Positions 26,303 to 35,358 are shown, counted from the first letter of the stretch. The stretch is 64,000 nucleotides of DNA from Peribacillus butanolivorans (GCF_001273755.1 NZ_LGYA01000001.1:4337299-4401298), one strand, 5' to 3'. Numbers and translations: made by a program. Notes: generated by a model from the sequence alone, not told the origin.

Positions 26303-28105
26303 TTATTGCTTTGGTAAGTCCAGGTTAGTGAATTGATCGACCGGGACGATGTCCTCGTCCATATCCATCACTTTCAGCACAACCCGGTCTCCTACATTCG
26401 TCAATACAATATCAGAGAGTGCGCTGACTCCAGGGTCAACTGAGAATCTTTTGGCATTGCCTTCTACAATTAAATAGAACACGTAGCCATTTGAGAGATT
26501 AGCATCGTTGATCCTTGTTACTTTCCCTTTGATTTCTTTCAGTTCAAATCCTTTTTGAGGCGTTACACCGCTGACTTTCCCTAAAGAAGCAATTAGCTTT
26601 TTATAGTTCCGGAATGCTTCATCTTTTGTTTTTCCAAAAACTACTTGGGGATTATCGCTATTGGCATACACGATCGCTACCCCTTGAAACTTACTGCCCT
26701 TTGTAACGGGAATTACATAAGTGGGTGCACCGTATATCGTATAGAAAATTCCATTAGTGGCTTTCCACCCTGGATATTTAGACAGAAACTCACTCGCATT
26801 TGCGTTGGATTTTGCTTCTTTTCCAGTTAGAACGGAGGTGACGCCTTTGTAGTACGTCATTTCACCGGTTTTAGCATTGAAAACACCGTAACCTACTAGA
26901 GTTTTGGAGTTTCCTTTTGATTTTGCTCTTGTAAAATCAACTACATATATTAATTCGCCTTTTTCGTTAAAAGTAACTTGCATATTATCCTCATTAGGAA
27001 TCAAAACATCTTTCTTCGCTCCAATTAAGGACTGATTTTTCCACCCGTGAACATATTTCCCCCAGTAGGTCCAATATTCCAAGGCTGTTTCTAATGTAAA
27101 TGTTCTATCAACCCATTTAGGTTCTTTTCCTAACGGATAGTATTTTGTGTCGCCCGTTTCCGGATTCACTAATACCACTCCGTCCACAACGGACCCACTG
27201 CGGTATTTCAGGTAATGCCCCACTGAAGCTACAAAGAAGGGCTTTCCATCTTCGTTTGGTTCTAGGTATGAATCATGTATGATTTTATTCGGATATGCCT
27301 TACGAATCGTTCTTTCTAAATCATAATCAAGATATTGTGATGGAGCATACAACAATTTTCCTTTTACAGTGCTTGCGCCTTTATCTGTCGAAACGGCAGA
27401 AATAAGATTATAACCGGGCGTGTATTCAGCTTTCCCAGCTTTCAAAAATCCGTCCATTTCAATTGGTGAAGTATATGTTAATTCACCGTTTATATTGGTT
27501 AGACGGTACTCGCCTTCAGTGAAATACGATGCGTTTGCTATTTTATTAATAGCTGCATCGCCTTTTGCGTCTGCCATTTTTACTGTTACAAGCGGCATTG
27601 TTTTTATGTCTTGAACTTCTTCTAGCTTATTTTTCTTTTCAACTTTTGCTAAATCATGAAGTTTCTCGGCAAATGTTAGTGGATAAAACAACATGATAAC
27701 CCAAGCTGCGATCAAAGCGATTCCCAGCAAACTGTTGAAATGTACATTCCAAGGTGTTCTTGTTGAATGTTTTGACCCCTCATTTTTCCGATTGCGGCGG
27801 GGTATTGAAGACTCTTTTGCACTGTACATGTACATTCTTGAATCAAAAATAAGAATAAGTCCAAAAATAACGGCAAAATTCGAAAAGAATGCAGTCGCAG
27901 TAAGATCTAGTAACATAATATCAATAACAAAAAATAATACGATAGCAGAAAGTAAAAGTCTCAGCACTTGCTCAATGAAAAAGAGTATATCCTTTTCCTT
28001 GATTGAGTTAGTCCATCTTTGTGGAATTAGGGAAAGTCCCAATACAGCAAATGGTATTTTCGTTAAAACCCCTTTTAAGATAAAAGCTATTAGTGAAAGT
28101 ATCAT
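26303..28105 (-). CDS. large membrane protein with PepSY-like extracytoplasmic region, unknown
   Basis: A 600-residue protein not recognised by name. Four hydrophobic segments lie at about 1-27, 40-62, 66-87 and 125-145. A long domain of about 450 residues follows, presumably outside the membrane. That domain repeats a theme of VVLVNPETGDTKYYPLG / YGVFNAKTGEMTYYKGV, beta-strand units resembling PepSY-type repeats, plus a late OB-like segment (ELKEIKGKVTRIND). It has its own terminator. A role as a cell-envelope protein is the most that can be said. Confidence 0.7.
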   Translation of the reverse strand: MILSLIAFILKGVLTKIPFAVLGLSLIPQRWTNSIKEKDILFFIEQVLRLLLSAIVLFFVIDIMLLDLTATAFFSNFAVIFGLILIFDSRMYMYSAKESSIPRRNRKNEGSKHSTRTPWNVHFNSLLGIALIAAWVIMLFYPLTFAEKLHDLAKVEKKNKLEEVQDIKTMPLVTVKMADAKGDAAINKIANASYFTEGEYRLTNINGELTYTSPIEMDGFLKAGKAEYTPGYNLISAVSTDKGASTVKGKLLYAPSQYLDYDLERTIRKAYPNKIIHDSYLEPNEDGKPFFVASVGHYLKYRSGSVVDGVVLVNPETGDTKYYPLGKEPKWVDRTFTLETALEYWTYWGKYVHGWKNQSLIGAKKDVLIPNEDNMQVTFNEKGELIYVVDFTRAKSKGNSKTLVGYGVFNAKTGEMTYYKGVTSVLTGKEAKSNANASEFLSKYPGWKATNGIFYTIYGAPTYVIPVTKGSKFQGVAIVYANSDNPQVVFGKTKDEAFRNYKKLIASLGKVSGVTPQKGFELKEIKGKVTRINDANLSNGYVFYLIVEGNAKRFSVDPGVSALSDIVLTNVGDRVVLKVMDMDEDIVPVDQFTNLDLPKQ

Positions 28106-28372
28106 GGTTTTAAAAATCTCCCCTTGTAGTATATGTTTCTATTTATTTACTAATTTTATCATTTTTTGACCAACTAATTTACTATCTTCTTCATCTCGTC
28201 TAAATATATCGATATAGCATTTTCTCCTAAAATATAAGATTCCTAAATTTTTTTTTCTACGATGCTACTTTTTCATATGTAAAGTTTATATAGACAGTGA
28301 AGATTGTTCCTTTCGATACAGCTATCCCAGACACTCGGAAGGTTCAATCCAGACCATTTAGGAGGAATAGAA

Positions 28373-28735
28373 ATGGAATTGGAAACGTTATTGGATCAGG
28401 ATTACAGCTTGGGGTTCAACCCTTATTTAGCAGAAACAATCGGCATACCAAAGGCGCTGATGCTGGCACATCTTCACTCAACAATAGAAGCGTATGGAAT
28501 GGAAAGAGACGGAAGGGACTGGATTTACTCTACATATGATCAATTGCACACGCAGCTGCCGTTTTGGTCAAAAGGGACCATCAAGCGGATAATCCTTAGT
28601 CTCGAAAATGAAGGCTTTATGGTTTCCTGCAACTATAACAATTCGAAAATGGACAAAACGAAATGGTACAGCATCTGTTATGAAAAGTACATCGACATGC
28701 GTGAAGACCCAGACGGATTTTTGCTTGATTACTAA
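28373..28735 (+). CDS. replication-protein-like winged-helix protein
   Basis: A 120-residue protein whose sequence (AETIGIPKALMLAHLHSTIE; IYSTYDQLHTQLPFWSKGTIKRIILSLENEGF) resembles the N-terminal winged-helix domains of phage and plasmid replication or DnaD-like proteins. The ATG at 28373 follows GGAGGAATAGAA. It is followed 80 bases later by a helical ORF and about 900 bases later by DnaA-box-like sites. It may be a relic or satellite of a mobile replicon; inference. Confidence 0.6.
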   Translation: MELETLLDQDYSLGFNPYLAETIGIPKALMLAHLHSTIEAYGMERDGRDWIYSTYDQLHTQLPFWSKGTIKRIILSLENEGFMVSCNYNNSKMDKTKWYSICYEKYIDMREDPDGFLLDY

Positions 28736-28792
28736 GAATAAAATGCCCCCTGCCTCATAGAAAAAGGCGGATAATAAAGGAGACGAAACCGT

Positions 28793-29477
28793 ATGATTCC
28801 GTTCGTTTCTTCAAGATGTGAAAAAATCAGGCATTTCTATGGATATACAACATGAACTGCTGAAGCTAGCACGGTTCGTCTATACCTATTCTCTTAAAAA
28901 ACTCGGTCTGGCTCTTCCTGCCAATAAACACCTACTTGCGGCTCCTAAACAGGCATCCGCTTATTTAAGTACAATTATTTACCATGAAACGTTAGAACAG
29001 ATGGCAAAGTATTCTCACCAAGCAGAATCGATCAAAAGCCTTCTTGACCGTGACCACTTTCATAAAAGCATCTCCGAGAAGGCTCTAGGCCGGGAAGTGA
29101 ATTATCTGGAAGTAGATCAACATATCGAACCCATTCGCGTCAAGCTCAAGCAAGCCGATTTCATCCACAATGTGCTGAACAACTGGTGCGAGGAGTGGCT
29201 CATCTCCCGCGTGAAGACAGTGACAGAAGAAGGCGAAGAAGGGATAAGGAAAAAGACCAGAGATAATAAACGTACCGCATCCGAATTTATAACGGACCTT
29301 AGAAACGATACATATGATAAGTTGGACAAGCTGATGACACTAATCCGCAAGTTCGGCAATCATGCGGTTCCTCCATCCAGTCAAAATTCTTCCCTCACAA
29401 TGAAAAAGGCAACCATTCAATCCTACTTTGCTATTCAAAAGGAGCGTCTCGACGTACTCTCTATATCATCTTCCTAA
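28793..29477 (+). CDS. helical protein of unknown function, probable 5' frameshift
   Basis: The long frame (28818..29477 from a GTG; about 219 residues) encodes an all-helical, charged protein with a basic segment near residue 145 (GIRKKTRDNKRTASEF). The only good initiation site (GGAGACGAAACCGT, ATG at 28793) is one base out of frame. Removing one G near 28808 would give MIPFFLQDVKKSGISM and join it to the long frame. So either a +1 error or mutation is present, or the protein starts at a weaker site such as MDIQHELLKLARF. Function not recognised; probably the partner of the gene before it. Confidence 0.5.
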
Positions 29478-29481
29478 CATT

Positions 29482-29505
29482 CACACTGAATGTATTCGTT
29501 CAGTG
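29482..29505 (+). terminator. short terminator-like hairpin
   Basis: ACACTGAA / TTCAGTGT with an eight-base loop, followed by GTTTTCCCC, immediately after the helical ORF. Confidence 0.5.
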
Positions 29506-29601
29506 TGTTTTCCCCTGCCCTTTTTTATTAATGGTTCTATCACTTTTTTAAAATCATCATGAGAGCTGACCAGTTCTCTTTTTTTTGCCCTCATCGGGTT
29601 C

Positions 29602-29658
29602 TGTGGATAATAAATGCAGTCTGTGAATTGCAGATTTCCATTTGTAGATTGTGAATAA
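29602..29658. other. two DnaA-box-like sequences
   Basis: TGTGGATAA (29602..29610) and TGTGAATAA (29650..29658) are, on the minus strand, TTATCCACA and TTATTCACA, both exact to the TTATNCACA consensus. They lie in the gap 29506..29804, which otherwise shows no gene. Two boxes can occur by chance in A/T-rich DNA; the nearby replication-like gene is what makes them notable. Confidence 0.35.
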
Positions 29659-29804
29659 CTTACTGTGGGTTTTACCTTTCAATATGTAGGTTGCAAGTTC
29701 GCCTTGTTAATAGCGGTTATAGTCGGCAGTTTGTTTTTAAAGTAGGGGCCCAGCCCTGTGATAGTAAGGGTTTCCATTAATAATTTATCTAAGGGTCTAA
29801 AGAA

Positions 29805-29942
29805 ATGGTCTGTAAAAAGGAACTGAAAAAGATTCTGAATATCATTATTAATAAGGAGATGAATCGCCGAACCCTTTACGAATTAATAAAGAATGAATGG
29901 AAGCAGCCTAAAAAGAAGTATTCGAGGACTACCTATAAATAA
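29805..29942 (+). CDS. possible small basic protein, 45 residues
   Basis: ATG-started frame encoding a Lys-rich helical micro-protein (VCKKELKKILNIIINKEMNR; then LYELIKNEWKQPKKKYS). It follows a weak AAGGG site and ends inside a strong hairpin (29916..29960). It could be a nucleic-acid-binding fragment of the replication-like module. Not recognised. Confidence 0.35.
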   Translation: MVCKKELKKILNIIINKEMNRRTLYELIKNEWKQPKKKYSRTTYK

Positions 29943-29960
29943 GCTAGCCCTCGAATACTT
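29916..29960. terminator. bidirectional terminator-like hairpin
   Basis: AAGTATTCGAGG / CCTCGAATACTT with a 21-base loop. It overlaps the stop of the small ORF and abuts the convergent quinone oxidoreductase gene. Confidence 0.6.
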
Positions 29961-30925
29961 TATGGTATTAATAATATTTTCCCAGTACTTTTACGGCTTT
30001 CTAGAAGTCTATGTGCGTCTGCCCCGTCTTCTAAGGAAAAGAGAGTCGGTTCTTCGATTAGGATCTTCTTAGACATGATCCATTCAAACAACTCTGCTGC
30101 TCTTTTTTTCCGTTCATCATGAGAAGTTAATACATTCCAGAGATCTCCTCCTATTAATGCTTTTGAAGTATCCATTAACATTCTAGGATCGATTTTCTCT
30201 GGATCCCCACCTGCCATTCCAAAGAATACGACAGTCCCTCTAATCTTAGTTGCTTCGAAACTGTCTAGCAAAGTTTTCCCAACTGATTCATAAACAAGAT
30301 CAACACCTTGTCCATTCGTTACATCCTTAATGGATTTTACCCATTCTGACTCATAAAGAAAAACATGATCCGCACCAGCTTGTTTTGCTACAGTTGCTTT
30401 GTCATTTGATGAGGTTAAGCCAATAACTTGACCACCCTTCATCTTGATTATTTGTGTCAGTAATTGCCCGACTCCACCTGCAGCAGCATGAACAAGGACG
30501 GTCTCTCCTTCTTTAACTGAATAACTGTCTTGAGTCAAATATTGGGCAGTTAATCCTTGAAGTAAAACTGAAGCGGCAGTTTCAAAAGAAATGCCATCAG
30601 GAAGCGGTAACAGCTTATCAGCAGAAACAGAAACTAGTTCAGCGTTGGCATGGGGAACATCAGCAAACCCGACACGATCGCCAACTTTCACACAATGAAC
30701 ATCTTCTCCAACATATTCAATGACTCCTGCACCTTCATAACCTAGAATAAATGGCGGATTACCCACTAAGTGATAATTCCCTTTCCTTCTATATACATCA
30801 GCAAAATTCAAGCCGATTGCTTTCATTCGAACAATTACTTCTGATTTTGAATGTTTAGGTTCCTCAATTTCTCTTATAGATAGGACTTCTGGTCCACCAA
30901 AATTATCAAAGACAAGTGCCTTCAT
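29960..30925 (-). CDS. zinc-type alcohol dehydrogenase / NADPH quinone oxidoreductase
   Basis: A 321-residue medium-chain reductase of the quinone oxidoreductase group. N-terminal MKALVFDNFGGPEVL, the GroES-like LGYEGAGVIEYVG and the cofactor motif AAAGGVGQLLTQIIKMKG are present. The cysteine/histidine ligands of catalytic zinc are missing, as usual for this group. It reduces quinones or enones with NADPH. The ATG at 30925 is chosen over the ATG six bases upstream because GGGAG is spaced correctly; an open frame reaching 31045 has no support. Confidence 0.88.
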   Translation of the reverse strand: MKALVFDNFGGPEVLSIREIEEPKHSKSEVIVRMKAIGLNFADVYRRKGNYHLVGNPPFILGYEGAGVIEYVGEDVHCVKVGDRVGFADVPHANAELVSVSADKLLPLPDGISFETAASVLLQGLTAQYLTQDSYSVKEGETVLVHAAAGGVGQLLTQIIKMKGGQVIGLTSSNDKATVAKQAGADHVFLYESEWVKSIKDVTNGQGVDLVYESVGKTLLDSFEATKIRGTVVFFGMAGGDPEKIDPRMLMDTSKALIGGDLWNVLTSHDERKKRAAELFEWIMSKKILIEEPTLFSLEDGADAHRLLESRKSTGKILLIP

Positions 30926-31143
30926 TTTCATTTCTCCCTTCAAACGTTGTTCCTTCTTTACGATATCGAATGAAGCCTCTGATAGCAAGAAAGTCACTAC
31001 CTTGAAAGAGAACTTTTCAATTAGTTCTTTTACTAGACTAACCACATGGTACCTTTTTAATCATTACAAAAAATACCGCTATGCCCTAAAGGCATAACGG
31101 TTGTTGGAAAATGTAAGAAAGGATAGAGAGAAACTCTCCTCTA

Positions 31144-31290
31144 TCATTCAGTATTGGAACCAGGACCATTTTTTCGTTTTTTCGGAGAAAATTCTTCACC
31201 ATGTGCTTCTTGTTCGGCTATAATGGCTTCTTCAGGAATATGATTATTTTTTTTCGGTGCATTGACGCGGTTACGGTTTTTTTTACCCAT
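31144..31290 (-). CDS. small hydrophilic protein, 48 residues
   Basis: A short gene encoding MGKKNRNRVNAPKKNNHIPE with an acidic middle (EEAIIAEQEAHGEEF) and a basic tail (PKKRKNGPGSNTE). RBS AGGGGAG is at good spacing; a second ATG directly upstream is also possible. The composition (Lys/Asn/Glu-rich, no hydrophobic segment) recalls minor spore or stress proteins of bacilli. Not recognised by name. Confidence 0.6.
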   Translation of the reverse strand: MGKKNRNRVNAPKKNNHIPEEAIIAEQEAHGEEFSPKKRKNGPGSNTE

Positions 31291-31486
31291 CATTAATCTC
31301 CCCTTTATTATTTGGGTTGAACTTCTGCGACTTATATTTAACCTATTGTGGAAAGGCTAATGATAGCTTGTCCGAAAGCCCGCAAAAATACCTGCAAAAT
31401 GAACATTTCAAAAAAAAGGAAATACCTTCGATTTGAACGATCTAATAGACCATAAATATTTGTTATCTAATCTACTCCATATTTTT

Positions 31487-31771
31487 CTAATGTTCTTCCA
31501 TATTAAAAATTATTTCTTCATTATTATTTTGCTCGTATTCTTTTCTTGCTAATTTACTTATTTCTTCTTCATTATTTAAATCAATATCATGTAAATTATC
31601 TTGCTTATTGTCCATTATAAATATCATTTCATCCGTAATTACCTTCACTGTTGGATTCACTTGAATAAAATCTTCTATAGGCTTCGTTTTATTTTTATAG
31701 GGCTTTATGAATAAAAAATATCCGACAAATAGTATAAATATTGAAGTTAAAATACCTAATTTTTTTTTCAT
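31487..31771 (-). CDS. small membrane-anchored protein, unknown
   Basis: A 94-residue protein with one N-terminal transmembrane anchor (LGILTSIFILFVGYFLFI) and an acidic, Asn/Glu-rich outside tail (DLNNEEEISKLARKEYEQNN). It stands alone, with a good AAAGGGATGAAT-type start region. Function unknown. Confidence 0.55.
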   Translation of the reverse strand: MKKKLGILTSIFILFVGYFLFIKPYKNKTKPIEDFIQVNPTVKVITDEMIFIMDNKQDNLHDIDLNNEEEISKLARKEYEQNNNEEIIFNMEEH

Positions 31772-31960
31772 TTATTCATCCCTTTCTATTTTCCCAAAAA
31801 TCTAATTATACTTATTTTATCATAAAAGGTTATTTTTACCTTTAAAAACTTTCATTCCTAGTTAATGGAACACAACAAAAAAAGGCTGCTGCAACAGCCC
31901 TCATTATTTAAGTAAAACATCCTTTAGTTTAAGAAAACCATACCTTTTATTGTGTTAAAT

Positions 31961-31985
31961 TAGGTTATAATAATTATATAACCTA
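31961..31985 (+). promoter_or_regulatory. inverted repeat in the CGNR-regulator promoter
   Basis: TAGGTTATA-N7-TATAACCTA, a perfect 9-base dyad about 50 bases before the CGNR-type gene. It is a likely autoregulatory operator. Confidence 0.5.
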
Positions 31986-32037
31986 TTAATGAGTTTTTTT
32001 ATGGTTAGAATAAAAGGTGAAATGAGAGATAAACGTA

Positions 32038-32622
32038 ATGACTAAAACAAATAAATTTCCACTTATATCAGGAAATCTTTCTCTTGATTTAGTGAACACA
32101 GAACTAGTAAAACGTGGACAGCGGCACGATTTATTGCTCTTGGAAAGAGATGTGCTGGAGTGGCTTCATGTAATAAAAGTGGAAAACGCATTTTGGGATG
32201 ATCGGTTATTCTTAAAGATTGAAGAAAGAATCGGACAAGTATTTTTATGTATTCTAGAAATGCGTGCTGTTTTAAGAGAGCGATTTGAATTAATAGCAGA
32301 TGGACAATCAATTCCAGATGAATTTATCTCTTTTTTAGAAAATAAGATTGAAAAAGCGCCATTCATCTATAAATTAATAAATCAAAAACTGATACCCTCA
32401 CCTATTGGAGAGATAGAGGATGTTCTTTTGTCTCTAATTGCCTTTGACGCTTTAACGTTAATTGAAACAAACAAACTTCCCTCCCTCAAGAGATGCTCTA
32501 ATCCGGACTGCGTACTTTTATATATTGATGAAAGTGGAAGACGTAAATGGTGTTCAATGAAAATATGTGGCAACAGAAAAAAGGTAGCCCGCTTTCAACA
32601 CCGGAAGTCTGATGATGAATGA
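32038..32622 (+). CDS. CGNR zinc-finger transcriptional regulator
   Basis: A 194-residue protein of the ABATE/CGNR family. The N-terminal SGNLSLDLVNTELVKRGQRHDLL is the ABATE opening. The C-terminal zinc finger has CSNPDC, then KWCSMKICGNRKKVARF, which includes the CGNR motif. These are thought to be DNA-binding, often stress-related regulators. The promoter carries a 9-base dyad. It is followed by a strong terminator, so the HPP gene downstream has its own promoter. Confidence 0.88.
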   Translation: MTKTNKFPLISGNLSLDLVNTELVKRGQRHDLLLLERDVLEWLHVIKVENAFWDDRLFLKIEERIGQVFLCILEMRAVLRERFELIADGQSIPDEFISFLENKIEKAPFIYKLINQKLIPSPIGEIEDVLLSLIAFDALTLIETNKLPSLKRCSNPDCVLLYIDESGRRKWCSMKICGNRKKVARFQHRKSDDE

Positions 32623-32656
32623 AGAGCCAACTTATTTCAGAGTTGGTTCTTTTTTT
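32623..32656 (+). terminator. intrinsic terminator
   Basis: AGAGCCAACT / AGTTGGTTCT stem, eight-base loop, then a run of seven T. Confidence 0.85.
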
Positions 32657-32666
32657 CACACACTTT

Positions 32667-32716
32667 AACTAACCATTAAAAAATACTTTGACGGGTTAGT
32701 TTATTTCGTGTAAAGT
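32667..32716 (+). promoter_or_regulatory. promoter with flanking inverted repeat
   Basis: TTGACG (32688..32693), a 17-base spacer and TAAAGT (32711..32716) form a sigma-A-like promoter. An inverted repeat AACTAACC (32667..32674) / GGTTAGTT (32694..32701) overlaps the -35 region and may be an operator. Confidence 0.45.
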
Positions 32717-32740
32717 GAAATATGAATAAAAGGAGCGTGA

Positions 32741-33298
32741 ATGATGGACAGTACAAAAATAGCAAGCCGAGAAGAAAAACATTTATTTAATGTACGATAT
32801 TTATCTAAAATGAAAGGAAAAGGGAGAAGTCCATTACAGGTTAATGCAAAGGACTCAGTAACAGGTTTGATTGGTGGATTTTTAACCATTTTCGTTCTAG
32901 TTTATTTAACAAATATGACATCTGCCATGTGGTTAATGGCTCCATTTGGTGCAAGCTGTGTACTGGCATTTGGTGTTTGGAACGCGCCATTATCACAGCC
33001 ACGAAATATTATTGGTGGCCATTTTGTTTCTACATTTGTGGGTTTAGCTATATATCATCTTTTTGGTGATGAACCTTGGGCAATTGGCTTAGCTGTAGGC
33101 TTAGCAATTGCGGTGATGATGCTAACAAAAACAACGCATCCACCAGCAGGAGCCGACCCTCTCGTTGTTATGCTGGGCGCATACAGTTGGAGTTATTTAA
33201 TTACGCCTGTTTTAATTGGCTCTATCGTGATCGTTTTCTTTGCACTAATCATCAATAATTTGCGCAGCAACCGGGAATATCCAACGTTTTGGATTTGA
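32741..33298 (+). CDS. HPP-family integral membrane protein
   Basis: A 185-residue protein with four to five transmembrane segments. It has the family motifs GASCVLAFGVWNAPLSQPRNI and the name-giving THPPAGADPLVVM. Some members are nitrite transporters, but the function of short bacterial forms is uncertain. The start at 32741 (or the ATG three bases later) follows AAAAGGAGCGTGA. The DinB gene follows after 25 bases and may share the transcript. Confidence 0.88.
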   Translation: MMDSTKIASREEKHLFNVRYLSKMKGKGRSPLQVNAKDSVTGLIGGFLTIFVLVYLTNMTSAMWLMAPFGASCVLAFGVWNAPLSQPRNIIGGHFVSTFVGLAIYHLFGDEPWAIGLAVGLAIAVMMLTKTTHPPAGADPLVVMLGAYSWSYLITPVLIGSIVIVFFALIINNLRSNREYPTFWI

Positions 33299-33323
33299 CT
33301 TTTATTATTGGGGAGGAAAAAGT

Positions 33324-33809
33324 ATGAAAAACTACATCTTCAAACAATTAAAGTTTGTTCGGGAAAACACTATTAGGTACGTGGCAAATATGAATGATGA
33401 GACATCACTTTTCATTCCAGTAGGATTCAATAATAATATCAAATGGAACCTAGGACATATATATGTTGTACAAGAAAGGTTCGCCTTTGATATTATTGGA
33501 GAAAAAATGACAATGCCGAATCACTTTACGGAATTATTCTCTACTGGTACTAAACCAAGTGAATGGGGAGAACAAAAATCACCCGCGATCTATGACTTAA
33601 TCCAATTGCTCGATAATCAAGTCAACCGGGTTGAGCAAGCATTGGAATTTCGGTTGAACACAACGTTAGAACAACCATACACAACATCTACAGGTCTTAC
33701 TTTATCATCAGTAGAAGAATTACTAACCTTTTGCTTATACCATGAGGGAATGCATTTTGGTGCGATTAAATCGATCTCACGAATGTTTCAAGATGGAGAT
33801 AGAAAATGA
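33324..33809 (+). CDS. DinB-family metal-dependent protein
   Basis: A 161-residue four-helix-bundle protein of the DinB/YfiT superfamily. Metal histidines are His45 in NLGHIY and two in the YHEGMHFG element near residue 140. Many members are thiol S-transferases (bacillithiol-dependent) or of unknown activity. RBS GGGGAGG precedes the start. Probably co-transcribed with the HPP gene. Confidence 0.85.
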   Translation: MKNYIFKQLKFVRENTIRYVANMNDETSLFIPVGFNNNIKWNLGHIYVVQERFAFDIIGEKMTMPNHFTELFSTGTKPSEWGEQKSPAIYDLIQLLDNQVNRVEQALEFRLNTTLEQPYTTSTGLTLSSVEELLTFCLYHEGMHFGAIKSISRMFQDGDRK

Positions 33810-34119
33810 AGTATTTTACTAAGAACTGAAATATTTTAGTCCTGCCTTTTTATACAATAAGTTTTATAGTATTTTCAAATCTGTTTTTAAAAACCATTCA
33901 GCCACATTTCAAACGAAATATGGTTAGCAGCTTTAAATAAAGTCTCCAGAATAACTAAGAAAAATAAAATTCATTTACAAACGTTCAAATTTTATTTTAA
34001 TTGATCAGTCTATTAAATAATGAACATGCAACCAATTGGATGTTCATCGCAAAAAGGGCTCTGAAGCAAAAATTACAATGAATGCAATCTGTGCTCCAGA
34101 ACCCGTATATTATTAAACC
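33810..34119. other. gap between convergent genes with two hairpins
   Basis: No gene seen. GAACAT / ATGTTC (34022..34046) and an imperfect 14-base inverted repeat GGGCTCTGAAGCAA / GTGCTCCAGAACCC (34058..34103) can fold and may terminate the DinB and nitroreductase transcripts. Confidence 0.4.
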
Positions 34120-34827
34120 TTAGTATTTATTCCAAGTTATTAAAGTATCAAGTGGTAAACGTACTTTTTCAAATCCTGCTTTCATTCCTTTTCCAATGGA
34201 GATTAACATGACAGGTTTGAAGTTTTCCGGTACATTGAATGCATCCACAAATTTGTTTTCATCGAACCCTCCCATAGGGACTGTATCGTATCCTTTTGCT
34301 TTTGCAGCTAACATGATCTGCATGGAAACTAAGCCACCGTCAATCATTGCTACACTTAAAGCTTTTTCAGCAGAAAAGTTACCATAATTATGCATAATTG
34401 AAGCTACATATGGCTCTTTGATTTCATTCTTCATAATTCCTTTATTAACTAATTCACCATAAATTCGTTCAGCATTTTTGTAACCTTCAATATCAGCTAA
34501 AACTGCAATGACAGCAGAGGCATCAACAATTTGTTGTTGGTTATGTGCGATGGGTAGCAATTCTTGTTGGGTTTGCTTATCTTGAATGACAAGGAATCTC
34601 CATGGTTGTAAGTTAGAAGAAGACGGTGCTTGAATCGCAATATCCAGGATTTCACGAATTTCTTCTTCAGTCATCGCGTATTCTGCATCATATTGGCGAA
34701 CTGATCTCCGTTCTTTCGCTATCGTAATGAAGTCTGTATCAGTAAGTACCTTTGGCTTTTCAAGTGATGTATTTATTTCATTTGATTTAGTTAGGTACTC
34801 TTCTTTACTCATTGTATTTTTTGTCAT
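34120..34827 (-). CDS. nitroreductase-family flavoprotein
   Basis: A 235-residue FMN-dependent NAD(P)H oxidoreductase. It shows ERRSVRQYD at the N-terminal FMN loop, APSSSNLQPWRFLV, and the late GYDTVPMGGFDENKF region typical of NfnB-like enzymes. It would reduce nitro compounds, quinones or flavins. RBS GGAGG precedes the start. It lies downstream of an Rrf2-type regulator and has a strong dyad in its promoter, so it is likely repressed and induced by redox or electrophile stress. Confidence 0.88.
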   Translation of the reverse strand: MTKNTMSKEEYLTKSNEINTSLEKPKVLTDTDFITIAKERRSVRQYDAEYAMTEEEIREILDIAIQAPSSSNLQPWRFLVIQDKQTQQELLPIAHNQQQIVDASAVIAVLADIEGYKNAERIYGELVNKGIMKNEIKEPYVASIMHNYGNFSAEKALSVAMIDGGLVSMQIMLAAKAKGYDTVPMGGFDENKFVDAFNVPENFKPVMLISIGKGMKAGFEKVRLPLDTLITWNKY

Positions 34828-34860
34828 TTATAATGACCTCCATTTAACTGTGTTTATTAC

Positions 34861-34889
34861 AAGAACAGTATATATCAGATACTGTTCTT
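34861..34889 (-). promoter_or_regulatory. operator-like dyad in the nitroreductase promoter
   Basis: AAGAACAGTAT-N7-ATACTGTTCTT is a perfect 11-base inverted repeat. A further half-site ATACAGT lies at about 34898. It is a candidate site for the Rrf2-type protein encoded upstream. Confidence 0.6.
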
Positions 34890-34941
34890 ATGTCAAATAC
34901 AGTTTATAAAAGACGAAACCCTATTAGTTTCGTTTTTTACA

Positions 34942-35358
34942 TTATGATTTTGATAGTAAGTCAGCAATCGTCTTTTGTTCAAGACCTTGTATAATCCAGC
35001 TCTCCATCTCATTTTTCAAGCCGCATAAAGCATCACGAGAAGATGGTTGAAAGCATTTTTTATCATTCACATCAAGGAAGCCTTTTGCAAAAGGTTCAGA
35101 TTTTATTGCAGAGTAAATATCGGCAAGTATGATTTGATCAGGATCTTTGGCAAGTGAATATCCACCATCCCTACCTTCCTTAGCTTGAATCAGCCCTGCT
35201 TTTACTAAATTACTTAATATTTTTCTAAGAAAACCAGACTCCGAGTTAAGCTTTGTTGCCAACTTACTACTGTTACATAATCCCTCATGATCTGCAAGAA
35301 CAAGTAGAGCTTGTAATGCAAGACTGAACCACATTATACTTGAAACCTTTTCGGTCAT
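34942..35358 (-). CDS. Rrf2-family transcriptional regulator
   Basis: A 138-residue winged-helix regulator. The helix-turn-helix region CNSSKLATKLNSESGFLRKILSNLVKAGL and the wing KEGRDGGYSLAKDPDQI are clear. Two cysteines in the C-terminal third (KCFQPSS and ALCGLKNE) could sense redox state or hold a metal, as in other Rrf2 proteins, but the three-Cys iron-sulfur pattern is not complete. The ATG at 35358 is preferred (GAGAGGTG). It probably represses the nitroreductase gene immediately downstream. Confidence 0.85.
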   Translation of the reverse strand: MTEKVSSIMWFSLALQALLVLADHEGLCNSSKLATKLNSESGFLRKILSNLVKAGLIQAKEGRDGGYSLAKDPDQIILADIYSAIKSEPFAKGFLDVNDKKCFQPSSRDALCGLKNEMESWIIQGLEQKTIADLLSKS

